Shown: positions 52,801-59,677 of the stretch, piece after piece
Layout of the letters: each line of letters opens with the position of its first letter
Position numbering within the stretch: position 1 is the stretch's first letter
Source: Catellatospora sichuanensis
GTDB lineage: Bacteria > Actinomycetota > Actinomycetes > Mycobacteriales > Micromonosporaceae
DNA length: 64,000 nucleotides
Direction of reading: 5' to 3'
NCBI RefSeq assembly: GCF_007483665.1
Contig: NZ_ML660194.1
Coordinates: 2,688 to 66,687 of the forward strand
The notes under the pieces: model-generated
The model's input: only the letters and a program-made list of their open reading frames with translations
Database searches by the model: none
What the model was told of the DNA's origin: nothing
Made by a program: the position numbers and the translations under genes

Positions 52801-54327
52801 GAGCTGCGACAGGCGGAGGAAGCGGAGGCGAAGGCGAGCGCCGATGCCGACGGCCTGCCCGTCGAGCGGCGGCGGCGCGCCGAGCAGCTGCTCTTGACCT
52901 CGGATGGCAGCGATGCCGCCGGCCGTGCCGCTGGCGTGGAACGGGCAAGGTCAGAGGCCGAGGCGCTGAATGTCCGGGTCGAGGAAGCGGCACGGGAGGT
53001 GGGCCGCCTCGAAATCGAGTTCGCAGGTTTCGTGCAGCAAGATCGCTCGCTGGAGCCCTACGGAAAGCCGCTCGACGTCGCGCATGGCGAGTCCCTCATC
53101 GCGCAGGCCAGCGTCGACTGGGACAAGGCCCGCCGAGCGCTGGAGATGGTCAGAGCGGGACGCGAAGCGTTGGAGAAGGCAGTGGCCGGCCTGCAAGAGA
53201 CCCTCAACGCGTTCGCGTCCATCACCGACTCACTGGCCGACATCGCCGACACCGGCCGGGAATACACAGAACGATTCATCGGAGACGTCGCTCAGGCACG
53301 GGCGCTGAGAGAACAGCACCGAGCGACGCTCACCGAAGCCGACCGACTACAGGCGGAGACCCAGCGGAAAGTGCGCGCCAACGCCGACGAGCTCGCACAG
53401 TTCGCCGTCGACACCCAATTCGAAACTGTCACCAGCCCGGTCCGCCGGCTGATCCTGTCGGTCAACCGCGAGACGCTGCCCTCCTACGCGGCCGACTGGG
53501 AACGTGATCTACAACCACGCCTGCGTATTCTCGACGACGAACTCTCCCAGATCAACGAGCACCGCAACGGGATCATCACCCGGCTGCACGGCATGGTCAC
53601 CACCGCGCTGGCCACCCTCAACACGGCACAACGGCTGTCACGGCTACCCAAAGAACTCGGAGACTGGGGCGGACAGGAGTTTCTCCGGATCCGCTTCACC
53701 CCGCTGGAGGCACACCTTCTCCAAGACAGGCTCGGCCAGGTCATTGACGACACCGCTCAGGCAGTCAGCCAGACCTCGGAGAAGAAGCAGCGAGACGGCC
53801 TCAGCATCCTGCTGCGCGGCGTCCGCGCCGCCATACCGAAGGGCGTCGTCGTCGAGATGCTCAAACCCGACGCAGTGCTGCGCGCGGAGCGAGTACGCGT
53901 CGCCAGCATGAGCGACGTGTTCTCCGGCGGCCAACTGCTCACCGCAGCGATCATCCTCTACTGCACCATGGCGGCGCTACGCGCCAATGAACGTGGCCGC
54001 ACGAACCTCGCCCACGCCGGGGTGCTCTTCCTCGACAACCCGATCGGTCGCGCATCCGCTGGCTACCTTCTCGAGCTGCAGCTCGCCGTCGCCAGCGCGC
54101 TCGGCGTCCAACTGATCTACACCACCGGCATCTTTGACACCAACGCGTTGAGCGCATTCCCTCTCATCGTGCGGCTACGAAACGACGCCGACCTGCGGGC
54201 CGGCATGAAATACCTATCTATCGACGAAGAGATCCGCCGTGTACTCGACGACAACGACGACACGGCAGACACCGATCAGATCACCGCGACACGGCTCTTC
54301 GTCCGACCGCGAGAGGCCGGTGAATGA
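49882..54327 (+). CDS. jetC: Wadjet component JetC (SMC-like ATPase, MksB type)
   Basis: A 1481-residue SMC protein. Walker A is FLENGGGKSVLMK (GGGKS at 66-70). Two long Ala/Glu/Arg-rich coiled-coil arms run from about 300 to 1250, with a hinge-like stretch in the middle near 680-800. The C-terminal head has signature DVFSGGQLLTAAI near 1346 and Walker B VLFLDNPIGRAS near 1381. It drives ATP-dependent loop extrusion to detect small circular plasmids. The GTG at 49882 overlaps jetB and has GGAG eight bases upstream. Confidence 0.95.
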   Translation: MYELSRIRLHSVGPKAARYHDVTINLRDVGLPVKRPGQNALFSLEPGDSAVARRPSPASVLFLENGGGKSVLMKLIFSVMLPGRRNVLGSSSTRVLEDFVLAADEAHVVLEWQHTQTGDRVVTAKASEWRGHVVSTDPSKLTELWYTFRPTEHFNLDTLPLTVDGRKVTLSSFRERLGVASREEPRLQAASVTSHGDWVAKLDDLGLDPELFKYQRRMNAGEGEAADAFAFKSDEAFVEFLLSAVTDEEDPRGLAEVVAGYAKKLADREGMLAERGFIAGALDRIAPLADAASDAAAAAQLAAGARREMEEFKAALAGRRGVDQVLLDEGNDQVAAIAETEAAADQDARRLGSVVLELRRLVAGLRLSNAQAAKTALEQHRAVARELVAEWEATGLLVRYHEAYGKAEANRTIVRAKKQSEMPAKDARDAAARRLARALSAMVEAADREQDALSRKAVLLGAQAVEAGAEAVQAAQAGARAETRKAAVDRSISTLSGVIKKAIDDGLAPDADHIESAAVTAAQTSEAADRQLKSVKQQQAEYAAKRAAAVTGQISAHAEWTRRDSTARQLTSNVASLAAERAGIANQERLAELLETDQIDLDNDGVTLSHRLQTAIDEVERQLTQLAMAEEKDLRVSAALGVGDLLPPSEPVVAALAILETEDIRAWAGWTYLAQLPPARRDSALRSIPHLIDGIVLNNPDDIGPAQRLLDEARLLPSCLIAVGTTAAMLQPDLPPPTGVAFCVPPNPAMFDAAAADIERRLLAEVREHRSAVVLELRARCSDDKALLDQISSWIRRFPAEAFGQLERDAQKAAMTAAEAHAAMEAAKEAAENAAAAEAQHQATIPLLETAAADLLARSRQLEALAEQARELPAWIEESRLEKLNLELAKREQEARSREAEQLREEARQVERHAGDARRSRDTFRDEIGELLGAGTVDLADPTPTEPLVQLRRRHQEARVAYLKVEVGADLLTELRQAEEAEAKASADADGLPVERRRRAEQLLLTSDGSDAAGRAAGVERARSEAEALNVRVEEAAREVGRLEIEFAGFVQQDRSLEPYGKPLDVAHGESLIAQASVDWDKARRALEMVRAGREALEKAVAGLQETLNAFASITDSLADIADTGREYTERFIGDVAQARALREQHRATLTEADRLQAETQRKVRANADELAQFAVDTQFETVTSPVRRLILSVNRETLPSYAADWERDLQPRLRILDDELSQINEHRNGIITRLHGMVTTALATLNTAQRLSRLPKELGDWGGQEFLRIRFTPLEAHLLQDRLGQVIDDTAQAVSQTSEKKQRDGLSILLRGVRAAIPKGVVVEMLKPDAVLRAERVRVASMSDVFSGGQLLTAAIILYCTMAALRANERGRTNLAHAGVLFLDNPIGRASAGYLLELQLAVASALGVQLIYTTGIFDTNALSAFPLIVRLRNDADLRAGMKYLSIDEEIRRVLDDNDDTADTDQITATRLFVRPREAGE

Positions 54328-55370
54328 CCGACCGAGCCAGCCTGTCAGACCGTGCCGGCCGGGTGAGTCAAGCTCTCAGCGCCTGGCCGCGCCAACGAGT
54401 GCCACTCGACGACCTGTGGCAGCTGCTCGATGACGCCGACCCCACCAGCCGAGTCTCCACCAGCCGGCGCAGGCTGCTGGCCGACACCCTCACCGAACTC
54501 GTGGCCGCACAGATCATCGGCCTCCCGGGACCCAGATCCTATGACCTCTCGGAGCAACCCGCCCTGCCGCGGTTCATCACGGTCATCAACGATGTGCCAG
54601 AGCGGAGCCAACGTCGAGCGATCGTCTGGCATCCGGCGCTCGCCTGGGCGGCCAACGCCCGCCTGACAACCGCGCACCAAGAGGTGCTAGAGCGCATAAA
54701 TGGCTGGCTGTTCACCCACACCGACCAGCTGATCATGCCACTGCGGGAGCGCTCGGTGGAGATCCTCGATGACGAGAAGGCCTTCGACCGGCTCCTGACC
54801 ACCAACCTGTTCGCGCCCGGCCGCCTGACGTTGGAGCTGCTCCGCGCCCGCAGGGTGGCGCCGCCGATGCACATCCGAGAAGTCGGCGCCGGCTCGGTGC
54901 TGCTGGTGATCGAAAACAGCGATACGTTCGACTCGGTCGTCCACGCACTCGCTGCCAGTTCCGGGAAGGTGGGGATGGTTGGCTGGGGCGCGGGCTCGGC
55001 GTTCGAGGCCTCAGTGCTGTCCATCGCGCAGCTCGCACGACCGGTCACCCACATCGCCTATTTCGGCGATCTCGACGCGAAGGGTCTGGCGATTCCCGTC
55101 AACGCGGGCCGGGTCGCCACCAGTATCGGACTTCCAGGGATACAACCTGCGGACGGCCTGTACGCCGCGCTCCAGCAAGCCGGTCGCCCACGTCCTGGCA
55201 CCGCACTCGTCACCGACGATGCGGCCGCTAGCCTTGTGAGCTGGCTCGCGGAACCTCAACGTCAGTGGGCCATTGGGGTGCTAACTTCGGCAGCTCGGGT
55301 TGCCCAGGAATCGGTGAACCTGTCATATCTGCTACGAGAGCCCGGTTGGCGTGACGGGCTCGCCTATTGA
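54324..55370 (+). CDS. jetD: Wadjet component JetD (TOPRIM nuclease)
   Basis: A 348-residue protein. The N-terminal 170 residues are winged-helix and helical (DLWQLLDDADPTSRVSTSRR). The C-terminal half is a topoisomerase VI-A-like TOPRIM domain with the acidic Glu in SVLLVIENSDTFD (about 196) and D-x-D in IAYFGDLDAKGLAIP (about 247-253). JetD cleaves the DNA loop held by JetABC. ATGA overlap with jetC. The TOPRIM acidic residues are intact, so the system appears functional; Wadjet subtype not assigned. Confidence 0.93.
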   Translation: MTDRASLSDRAGRVSQALSAWPRQRVPLDDLWQLLDDADPTSRVSTSRRRLLADTLTELVAAQIIGLPGPRSYDLSEQPALPRFITVINDVPERSQRRAIVWHPALAWAANARLTTAHQEVLERINGWLFTHTDQLIMPLRERSVEILDDEKAFDRLLTTNLFAPGRLTLELLRARRVAPPMHIREVGAGSVLLVIENSDTFDSVVHALAASSGKVGMVGWGAGSAFEASVLSIAQLARPVTHIAYFGDLDAKGLAIPVNAGRVATSIGLPGIQPADGLYAALQQAGRPRPGTALVTDDAAASLVSWLAEPQRQWAIGVLTSAARVAQESVNLSYLLREPGWRDGLAY

Positions 55371-55716
55371 TCAATGCTGGCCGTGTCTGGCCCACGGGCC
55401 AGTCACTGGAGCGAACGGTCCGCTTCGTCTTGATCACCTCGCCTAACTGCTCAAGCTCCAAGGCTGTCGGGCTGTCGATCCTTCTATCGCCCCAGAGTTC
55501 CACGACCTTGGCCCAGTAGGAGACGTAGGTCTTCAGCGTTCCGGCAGCCACGGCCGCCGCGACCTCCGGGACGAACTCGGCAAACGTCGGCACACTCGGC
55601 CTGCCCGCCATGCTGCTTGAGACGAGATCGGCCGGTGTCAAACCGAGTTTGCCGAGTAGCAGGAGCGCAGCTTCGATCTCAGGACGTGCGATTGCCGATG
55701 ATTCCGCAGATGTCAT
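55228..55716 (-). pseudogene. Tyrosine recombinase N-terminal fragment
   Basis: From the ATG at 55716 (GGAG upstream): a DNA-binding arm region and the SAM-like core-binding domain GTLKTYVSYWAKVVELWGDR then TALELEQLGEVIKT, as in phage-type integrases. The catalytic half is missing: after about 55420 the frame runs antisense through the end of jetD. Apparently the integrase of an older insertion, cut off when the jet region arrived or was rearranged. Confidence 0.65.
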
Positions 55717-55841
55717 GAGGCTTGACTCCGCGTGCCGGAAGGCGGCCGGTTGACCGGATCTCCGCAGTGACCCAGCGGAGCTGACCGTGTTCAAGTCCAC
55801 TTGAACACGTGTGCGCCAAAATGCGCACCGGTGCGGTTCTG

Positions 55842-55866
55842 TGGTGTCCGAGGGGGACTTGAACTC
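55842..55866 (-). repeat. tRNA 3'-end remnant, probable old attachment site
   Basis: On the minus strand the sequence reads GAGTTCAAGTCCCCC then TCGGACACCA, closely resembling the T-loop, acceptor 3' strand and CCA of an actinobacterial tRNA-Leu. No 5' half is present. Lying 126 bases from the start of the truncated integrase, it is best read as an att remnant of a past integration into a tRNA gene. Confidence 0.5.
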
Positions 55867-56008
55867 GGCGGCCCAGGTGCGCTTCGCGAGCGCCGCTGCT
55901 GATGCCTGCTATCCCATTCTCGCTGGCGAGAGCCAATGGTGCAACCATGTCCATCTAACTGATATGGCCGTCCGTTCCTCTACTTCAGCTCGGCTGCAGC
56001 TGGCACCG

Positions 56009-56058
56009 TGTTGGGTGCTGTTGGGCAGTGTTGGGTAACCGCCGCTCGGCCAACACTG
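56009..56058. repeat. Helically phased TTGGG repeats with inverted copy
   Basis: TTGGG occurs at 56011, 56021 and 56031, exactly ten bases apart, and CAGTGTTGG (56026-56034) pairs with CCAACACTG (56050-56058). Such phasing suggests a protein-binding array, perhaps integrase or excisionase arm sites or an operator for the integrase gene 130 bases downstream. Confidence 0.4.
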
Positions 56059-56191
56059 CAATCGGCACCGCGAGCTGACCTTTTACGGGCATGACACGAA
56101 CCAAGCTCAGGCGTCACGCCGTCACGCTTCCTTTGTTAGTCACAGGCCGCCGGTCGGCAGGCAGCTTCTGCCACGTTCCGAGCGCTCCCTC

Positions 56192-57151
56192 ATGGAGACA
56201 ATCGTGAAGTTTGACGCCGATCGGCTGATCTCCCGGAACCCGTCAATGTGGGCCAGCTTCCTGCGCGACTGGGATCGGTCCCTGCGCGCCGCCGATCACC
56301 CAGCCACCACACGCTACAACTACCTGCTCGCCGCCACCCAGCTGTGCGGGTTCCTCGGCACGTTCGGCCACATCCGCAGCGGAGCAGGCCAAGACCCGCT
56401 CGCAGTCACGAAAGCGGACATCGAGCGGTTCCAAGTCTGGATGATCGAGACCCGGTCGGCATCAACGGCACTGAACAAGCACAAGAGCCTGCAGCAGTTC
56501 TTCAGCTGGCTGGTGGCAGAGGAGGAGCTCGACGTCTCCCCGCTGGCGCGCGTGCGCCAACCCCGCAGGAAGAAGAAGCTCATTCCGATCATCGGCGAGG
56601 ACCAGACCCGCAAGGTCCTCAACACCTGTGACCGGCGCACGTTCGCCGGTGCTCGCGACGAAGCGATCATCAGAATGTTTGCCAACACGGGTGCACGCCT
56701 GTCAGAGGTCGCCGACCTCGAGATCCACGACATCGACATGTCGCTGGACACCGCCCTCTACCACGGCAAGGGCGGCAAGGACCGCAGAGTGCGGTTCGGG
56801 CCGAAGACCGGCCGAGCGCTCAGCCGATACATCAGGATGCGGTCGCAGCACCGCGCCGCCCAGCTATCCCACCTGTGGCTGGCGCAGAAGGGTGCAGCGC
56901 ACCTGAGCGACAACGGAATCCAGATGATGCTCAGGCGGCGAGGCCAAGCCGCCGACGTCGAACACCTGCACGCCCACCGCTGGCGGCACACCTACGCCCA
57001 CGAGTGGAAACGCGCCGGCGGCGACACCGGCGACCTGATGGTGGTACTCGGCTGGTCATCAGACGAGATGCCGCGACACTACGGTGCCAGCGCCGCCGCC
57101 GAACGCGCTCAGGAGACCCAAGCACGGCTGAGGATCGGCGAAGATGTCTGA
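56192..57151 (+). CDS. Tyrosine recombinase/integrase
   Basis: A 319-residue XerC-like recombinase. The SAM-like N-terminal domain covers about 20-110. The catalytic residues are R169 (NTGARLSEVADLE), K196 (HGKGGKDRRV), H262-x-x-R265 (LHAHRWRHTYAHE), W288 (VLGWSS) in place of the usual His, and Y297 (MPRHYGAS). All are present. About 60 percent similar by eye to the convergent integrase at 57482-58441. The stop overlaps the next gene by 8 nt. Confidence 0.93.
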   Translation: METIVKFDADRLISRNPSMWASFLRDWDRSLRAADHPATTRYNYLLAATQLCGFLGTFGHIRSGAGQDPLAVTKADIERFQVWMIETRSASTALNKHKSLQQFFSWLVAEEELDVSPLARVRQPRRKKKLIPIIGEDQTRKVLNTCDRRTFAGARDEAIIRMFANTGARLSEVADLEIHDIDMSLDTALYHGKGGKDRRVRFGPKTGRALSRYIRMRSQHRAAQLSHLWLAQKGAAHLSDNGIQMMLRRRGQAADVEHLHAHRWRHTYAHEWKRAGGDTGDLMVVLGWSSDEMPRHYGASAAAERAQETQARLRIGEDV

Positions 57152-57425
57152 CTCCGCCGACTCGCTGGAGGCCAGAACCGGCCTTACTGCCGCCCAGCGC
57201 CGTCGCCGTGCGCGAGTCGCCGTGCACACTTCCTGGGCCAACACCGCGGATCGGTCGGCGCGGACAGCCCCAGCCAGGCAGGCGTTCCAAGCCAGGTTCG
57301 AACGCCAGGTCGACCCGAACGGGCTGCTGCCTGCCGAGGAGCGTGCCGAGCGCGTCAGGCACGCGATCAAGGCCTACATGCTGCAACTGGCCGAACGCTC
57401 TCGCCGCTCACGGCAGGCGAAATGA
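57144..57425 (+). CDS. Small basic protein coupled to the integrase
   Basis: A 93-residue Arg/Ala-rich helical protein (GLTAAQRRRRARVAVHTSWA; LPAEERAERVRHAIKAYMLQ). Its ATG overlaps the integrase stop by 8 nt. Family unknown; location and basic charge would suit a recombination accessory or regulatory factor, which is inference. Confidence 0.65.
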   Translation: MSDSADSLEARTGLTAAQRRRRARVAVHTSWANTADRSARTAPARQAFQARFERQVDPNGLLPAEERAERVRHAIKAYMLQLAERSRRSRQAK

Positions 57426-57432
57426 CACCCAA

Positions 57433-57462
57433 AAGGGTGCGCCCCACGCGGAGCGCACCCTT
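57433..57462. terminator. Bidirectional terminator between convergent integrases
   Basis: A perfect 10-bp stem AAGGGTGCGC with GCGCACCCTT and a 10-base loop, between the plus-strand integrase pair (ending 57425) and the minus-strand integrase (ending 57482). A/T bases at the stem foot give weak U-tracts on both sides. Confidence 0.85.
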
Positions 57463-57481
57463 GACTGCGCCGATAGGCCAG

Positions 57482-58441
57482 TCAGACGCGCTCGCCGATG
57501 CCGAGCCGCTGCTGGGTCTCCAGCGCGCGTTCGGCAGCGGCGCTGCGCCCGTAGTGCCGCGGCATCGCGTCGGAGGTCCAGCCGAGCACGAGCATCAGGT
57601 CGCCGGTGTCGGCGCCGGCGCGTTTCCATTCGTGGGCGTAGCTGTGCCGCCACCGGTGCGCGTGCAGGCGTTCGATGCCTGCCTTTTCCCCCAGCCGCCG
57701 CAGCATGATCTTGATGCCGTTCGGGGCGAGCCGACGGCCACCGCGGTCAGCCAGCCACAGGAACGGCAGCTCGTTGCCCCGGTGGGTCGCCCGAGCCCGC
57801 AGGTACCGGCTCAACGCTCGGGCGGTCTTCGGACCGAACCGCACCCGCCGGTCTTTGGCACCTTTACCTCGGAAACGCACGGACTCGGTGGCCAGGTCGA
57901 TGTCGTCGAGGGCCAGGTCGCCGACCTCGGACAGGCGGGCGCCGGTGTTGCACAGCAGCCGGATGATCGCCTGGTCACGCAGGTTCGCGAAGGTCTTTCC
58001 CTTGCACAGGTCGAGGACCTTCTTGGTGTCGACGTCGCTGAGCACCGGGATCAGCTTCTCCGGCGTCTTGGGCTGACGCACGCGCTCCATCGGGGAGCGG
58101 TCCATCTCCTCCTCGTCGATGACCAGCCACTTGAAGAACTGCTGCAGGGCCTTGTGCTTGTTCAGGCCGGTCGACGCCGACCTGGTCTCGATTACCCATG
58201 CCTGGAACGCCTCGACGTGACCCTTGGTGACCAGCGTCGGGTCGTCGGCAGCGGCGTCGGAGTCGAAGTCGGGCGAGTGCTCCTTGAGGTACCGGGCGAG
58301 CTGGGCCGCGGCCAGGACGTAGTTGTAGCGGGTCGTGTCGGGGTGGTTGCGCGCGCGCATGGTCCGGTCCCAGTCCTGCAGGAAGCCGGCCCATACTCTG
58401 GGGAGGCCTTCGAAGACCTTTGCGACATTGAGAGTCGTCAC
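57482..58441 (-). CDS. Tyrosine recombinase/integrase
   Basis: A 319-residue recombinase of the same length and family as that at 56192. The catalytic set is intact: NTGARLSEVGDLALDD, FRGKGAKDRRVRFG, LHAHRWRHSYAHEWKRAG, LVLGWTSDAMPRHYG. It starts about 115 bases from tRNA-Pro, the usual place for an integrase next to its attachment site. It faces its paralogue across a shared terminator. Confidence 0.93.
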   Translation of the reverse strand: MTTLNVAKVFEGLPRVWAGFLQDWDRTMRARNHPDTTRYNYVLAAAQLARYLKEHSPDFDSDAAADDPTLVTKGHVEAFQAWVIETRSASTGLNKHKALQQFFKWLVIDEEEMDRSPMERVRQPKTPEKLIPVLSDVDTKKVLDLCKGKTFANLRDQAIIRLLCNTGARLSEVGDLALDDIDLATESVRFRGKGAKDRRVRFGPKTARALSRYLRARATHRGNELPFLWLADRGGRRLAPNGIKIMLRRLGEKAGIERLHAHRWRHSYAHEWKRAGADTGDLMLVLGWTSDAMPRHYGRSAAAERALETQQRLGIGERV

Positions 58442-58557
58442 TTAGCACCTTGCCTAGTCAAGGGGTCCACCAACGGTGTACTCGACTTCGGCTGACGTTC
58501 CCTGTACACAAGAAGAGGGCCCCCACAGGCTTTGACCTGCGGAAACCCTCGACGCTG

Positions 58558-58631
<74 letters not shown>

Positions 58632-59008
58632 TTGCCGAGATGATCTCTCACCGCGGCAGCCCGTACAGCGTAGCGCACTCTGACAGGGGCTGCGCACACG
58701 GCCCCCGTGTCCGTTTCATGCCGGTTCTACTGGGTGATTCAGCCCGCCTTGTCTAGACCATCCTAGGAACCTGCCTAACCGGCACCACCAGAAGGGCGCC
58801 GACACCCGCCGTAGTGCCGGAAGCGCCCCTTCCCCGAGTACAACGGCCAACAGGCCCCACAAAGCATGATCAGCGCCGTTCGGCGCTCCTCAGCGCTGTT
58901 CGGCATCTGTTCAGGGAGCGGCTCTGCTCCCATTTTTGCTCCCCACTCCCCGGCACGCCGTCAACGCGGACGGCCGTAGCGCGCGGGTCGGCCGGATGGG
59001 CCTGGACG
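58632..59008. other. Intergenic, no gene seen
   Basis: About 375 bases upstream of tRNA-Pro. It should hold the tRNA promoter; no gene or clear repeat recognised. Confidence 0.5.
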
Positions 59009-59047
59009 TGAGAGGTGCCGGACCGCCCAACGGTCCGGCACCTCTCA
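59009..59047. terminator. Very strong hairpin terminator
   Basis: A perfect 17-bp stem TGAGAGGTGCCGGACCG with CGGTCCGGCACCTCTCA and a 5-base loop CCCAA. Lies just after the integrase remnant (minus strand) and probably terminated that gene. Confidence 0.85.
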
Positions 59048-59070
59048 TGGTCGGTGTGGTGGGTCGTAAC

Positions 59071-59370
59071 TCAGTCGTGCCTGGCGCCGCGGCGGGTCCG
59101 CTTGGCTGCCAGGGTGTTGATGGTGAGGGTGAAGGCCGGGCCGTCGTTGGCGTGCCAGCGGCACTGGAGTCCGTCGATGATCGCCTGCTCCATCACGGGG
59201 GTGGTATGGCTGTATACCCCGCGCACCCCTTCAAGTGGTGGCCGAGGCGGTCGCACTGTGCGACCTCGGAAATGTTGTCCTCGATCATCCAGGTCTCATG
59301 GGTGTGGCGCAGGTCGGCTATGTCATGCCAGCCATCGAACTGGGCGTCGCGCTAGTGATCGGTCCCCGCC
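59071..59370 (-). pseudogene. Tyrosine recombinase C-terminal remnant
   Basis: Two frames together give the conserved end of an actinobacterial phage-type integrase: FDGWHDIADLRHTHETWMIE and SEVAQCDRLGHHLKG in one frame, then after about 59232 VRGVYSHTTPVMEQAIIDGL in another. This holds the H-x-x-R-like LRHTH box, the GHH region and the catalytic Tyr of VYSH. An in-frame TAG precedes it near 59350. The N-terminal half is absent. Confidence 0.7.
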
Positions 59371-59403
59371 GCTGGCGCGAACCTCGCGAACCGCCGAGTC
59401 CGA

Positions 59404-59677
59404 CGCCTGCGTTCATGGCGATTTGGCGAAGGCGTACGCGGTGGGTGGGTTCAATGATTCCTTCGATGGCTTCTCGGAAGCCCAGTACGTTGCGGGCGGC
59501 GTAGCCGTCGCCGGAGTCGATGGCGCGCTTGGGACGCGGCTGAGGATCTTGGCGGCCAGTTCTGGCCGTGTCGCGTTCGCGAGAATCGCGAGCGTAAGAC
59601 CCAGCCGGGCACGGTACGAGGCGTAGTTTGCCCCGGTGTCCGCCGCTGCGAATTGCCGCAGTGCGCCGGCGCGGGCG
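59404..59677 (-). pseudogene. Degenerate gene downstream of rhs, possible immunity gene
   Basis: Good coding pattern in two frames: ALRQFAAADTGANYASYRAR then LGLTLAILANATRPELAAKI up to about 59550, and after a one-base shift AIDSGDGYAARNVLGFREAI then EGIIEPTHRVRLRQIAMNAG. It begins at the end of the Rhs gene, the usual place for the cognate immunity gene. No start codon identified and no family recognised. Confidence 0.4.

Larger units (their letters stand above)
55717..56191. other. Intergenic with attachment-site remnant and repeats
   Basis: 475 bases between the truncated integrase and the intact one. No gene. Contains the tRNA 3'-end remnant (55842-55866), a small hairpin (GTGCGC with GCGCAC near 55811-55828), and the phased repeats at 56009-56058. 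Confidence 0.6.

Noticed and set aside
58456-58468. GTCAAGGGGTC near the integrase start, matching part of tRNA-Pro
   Set aside because: It is in inverted orientation to the tRNA copy, so it cannot be a normal direct att repeat; 11 bases is also short.
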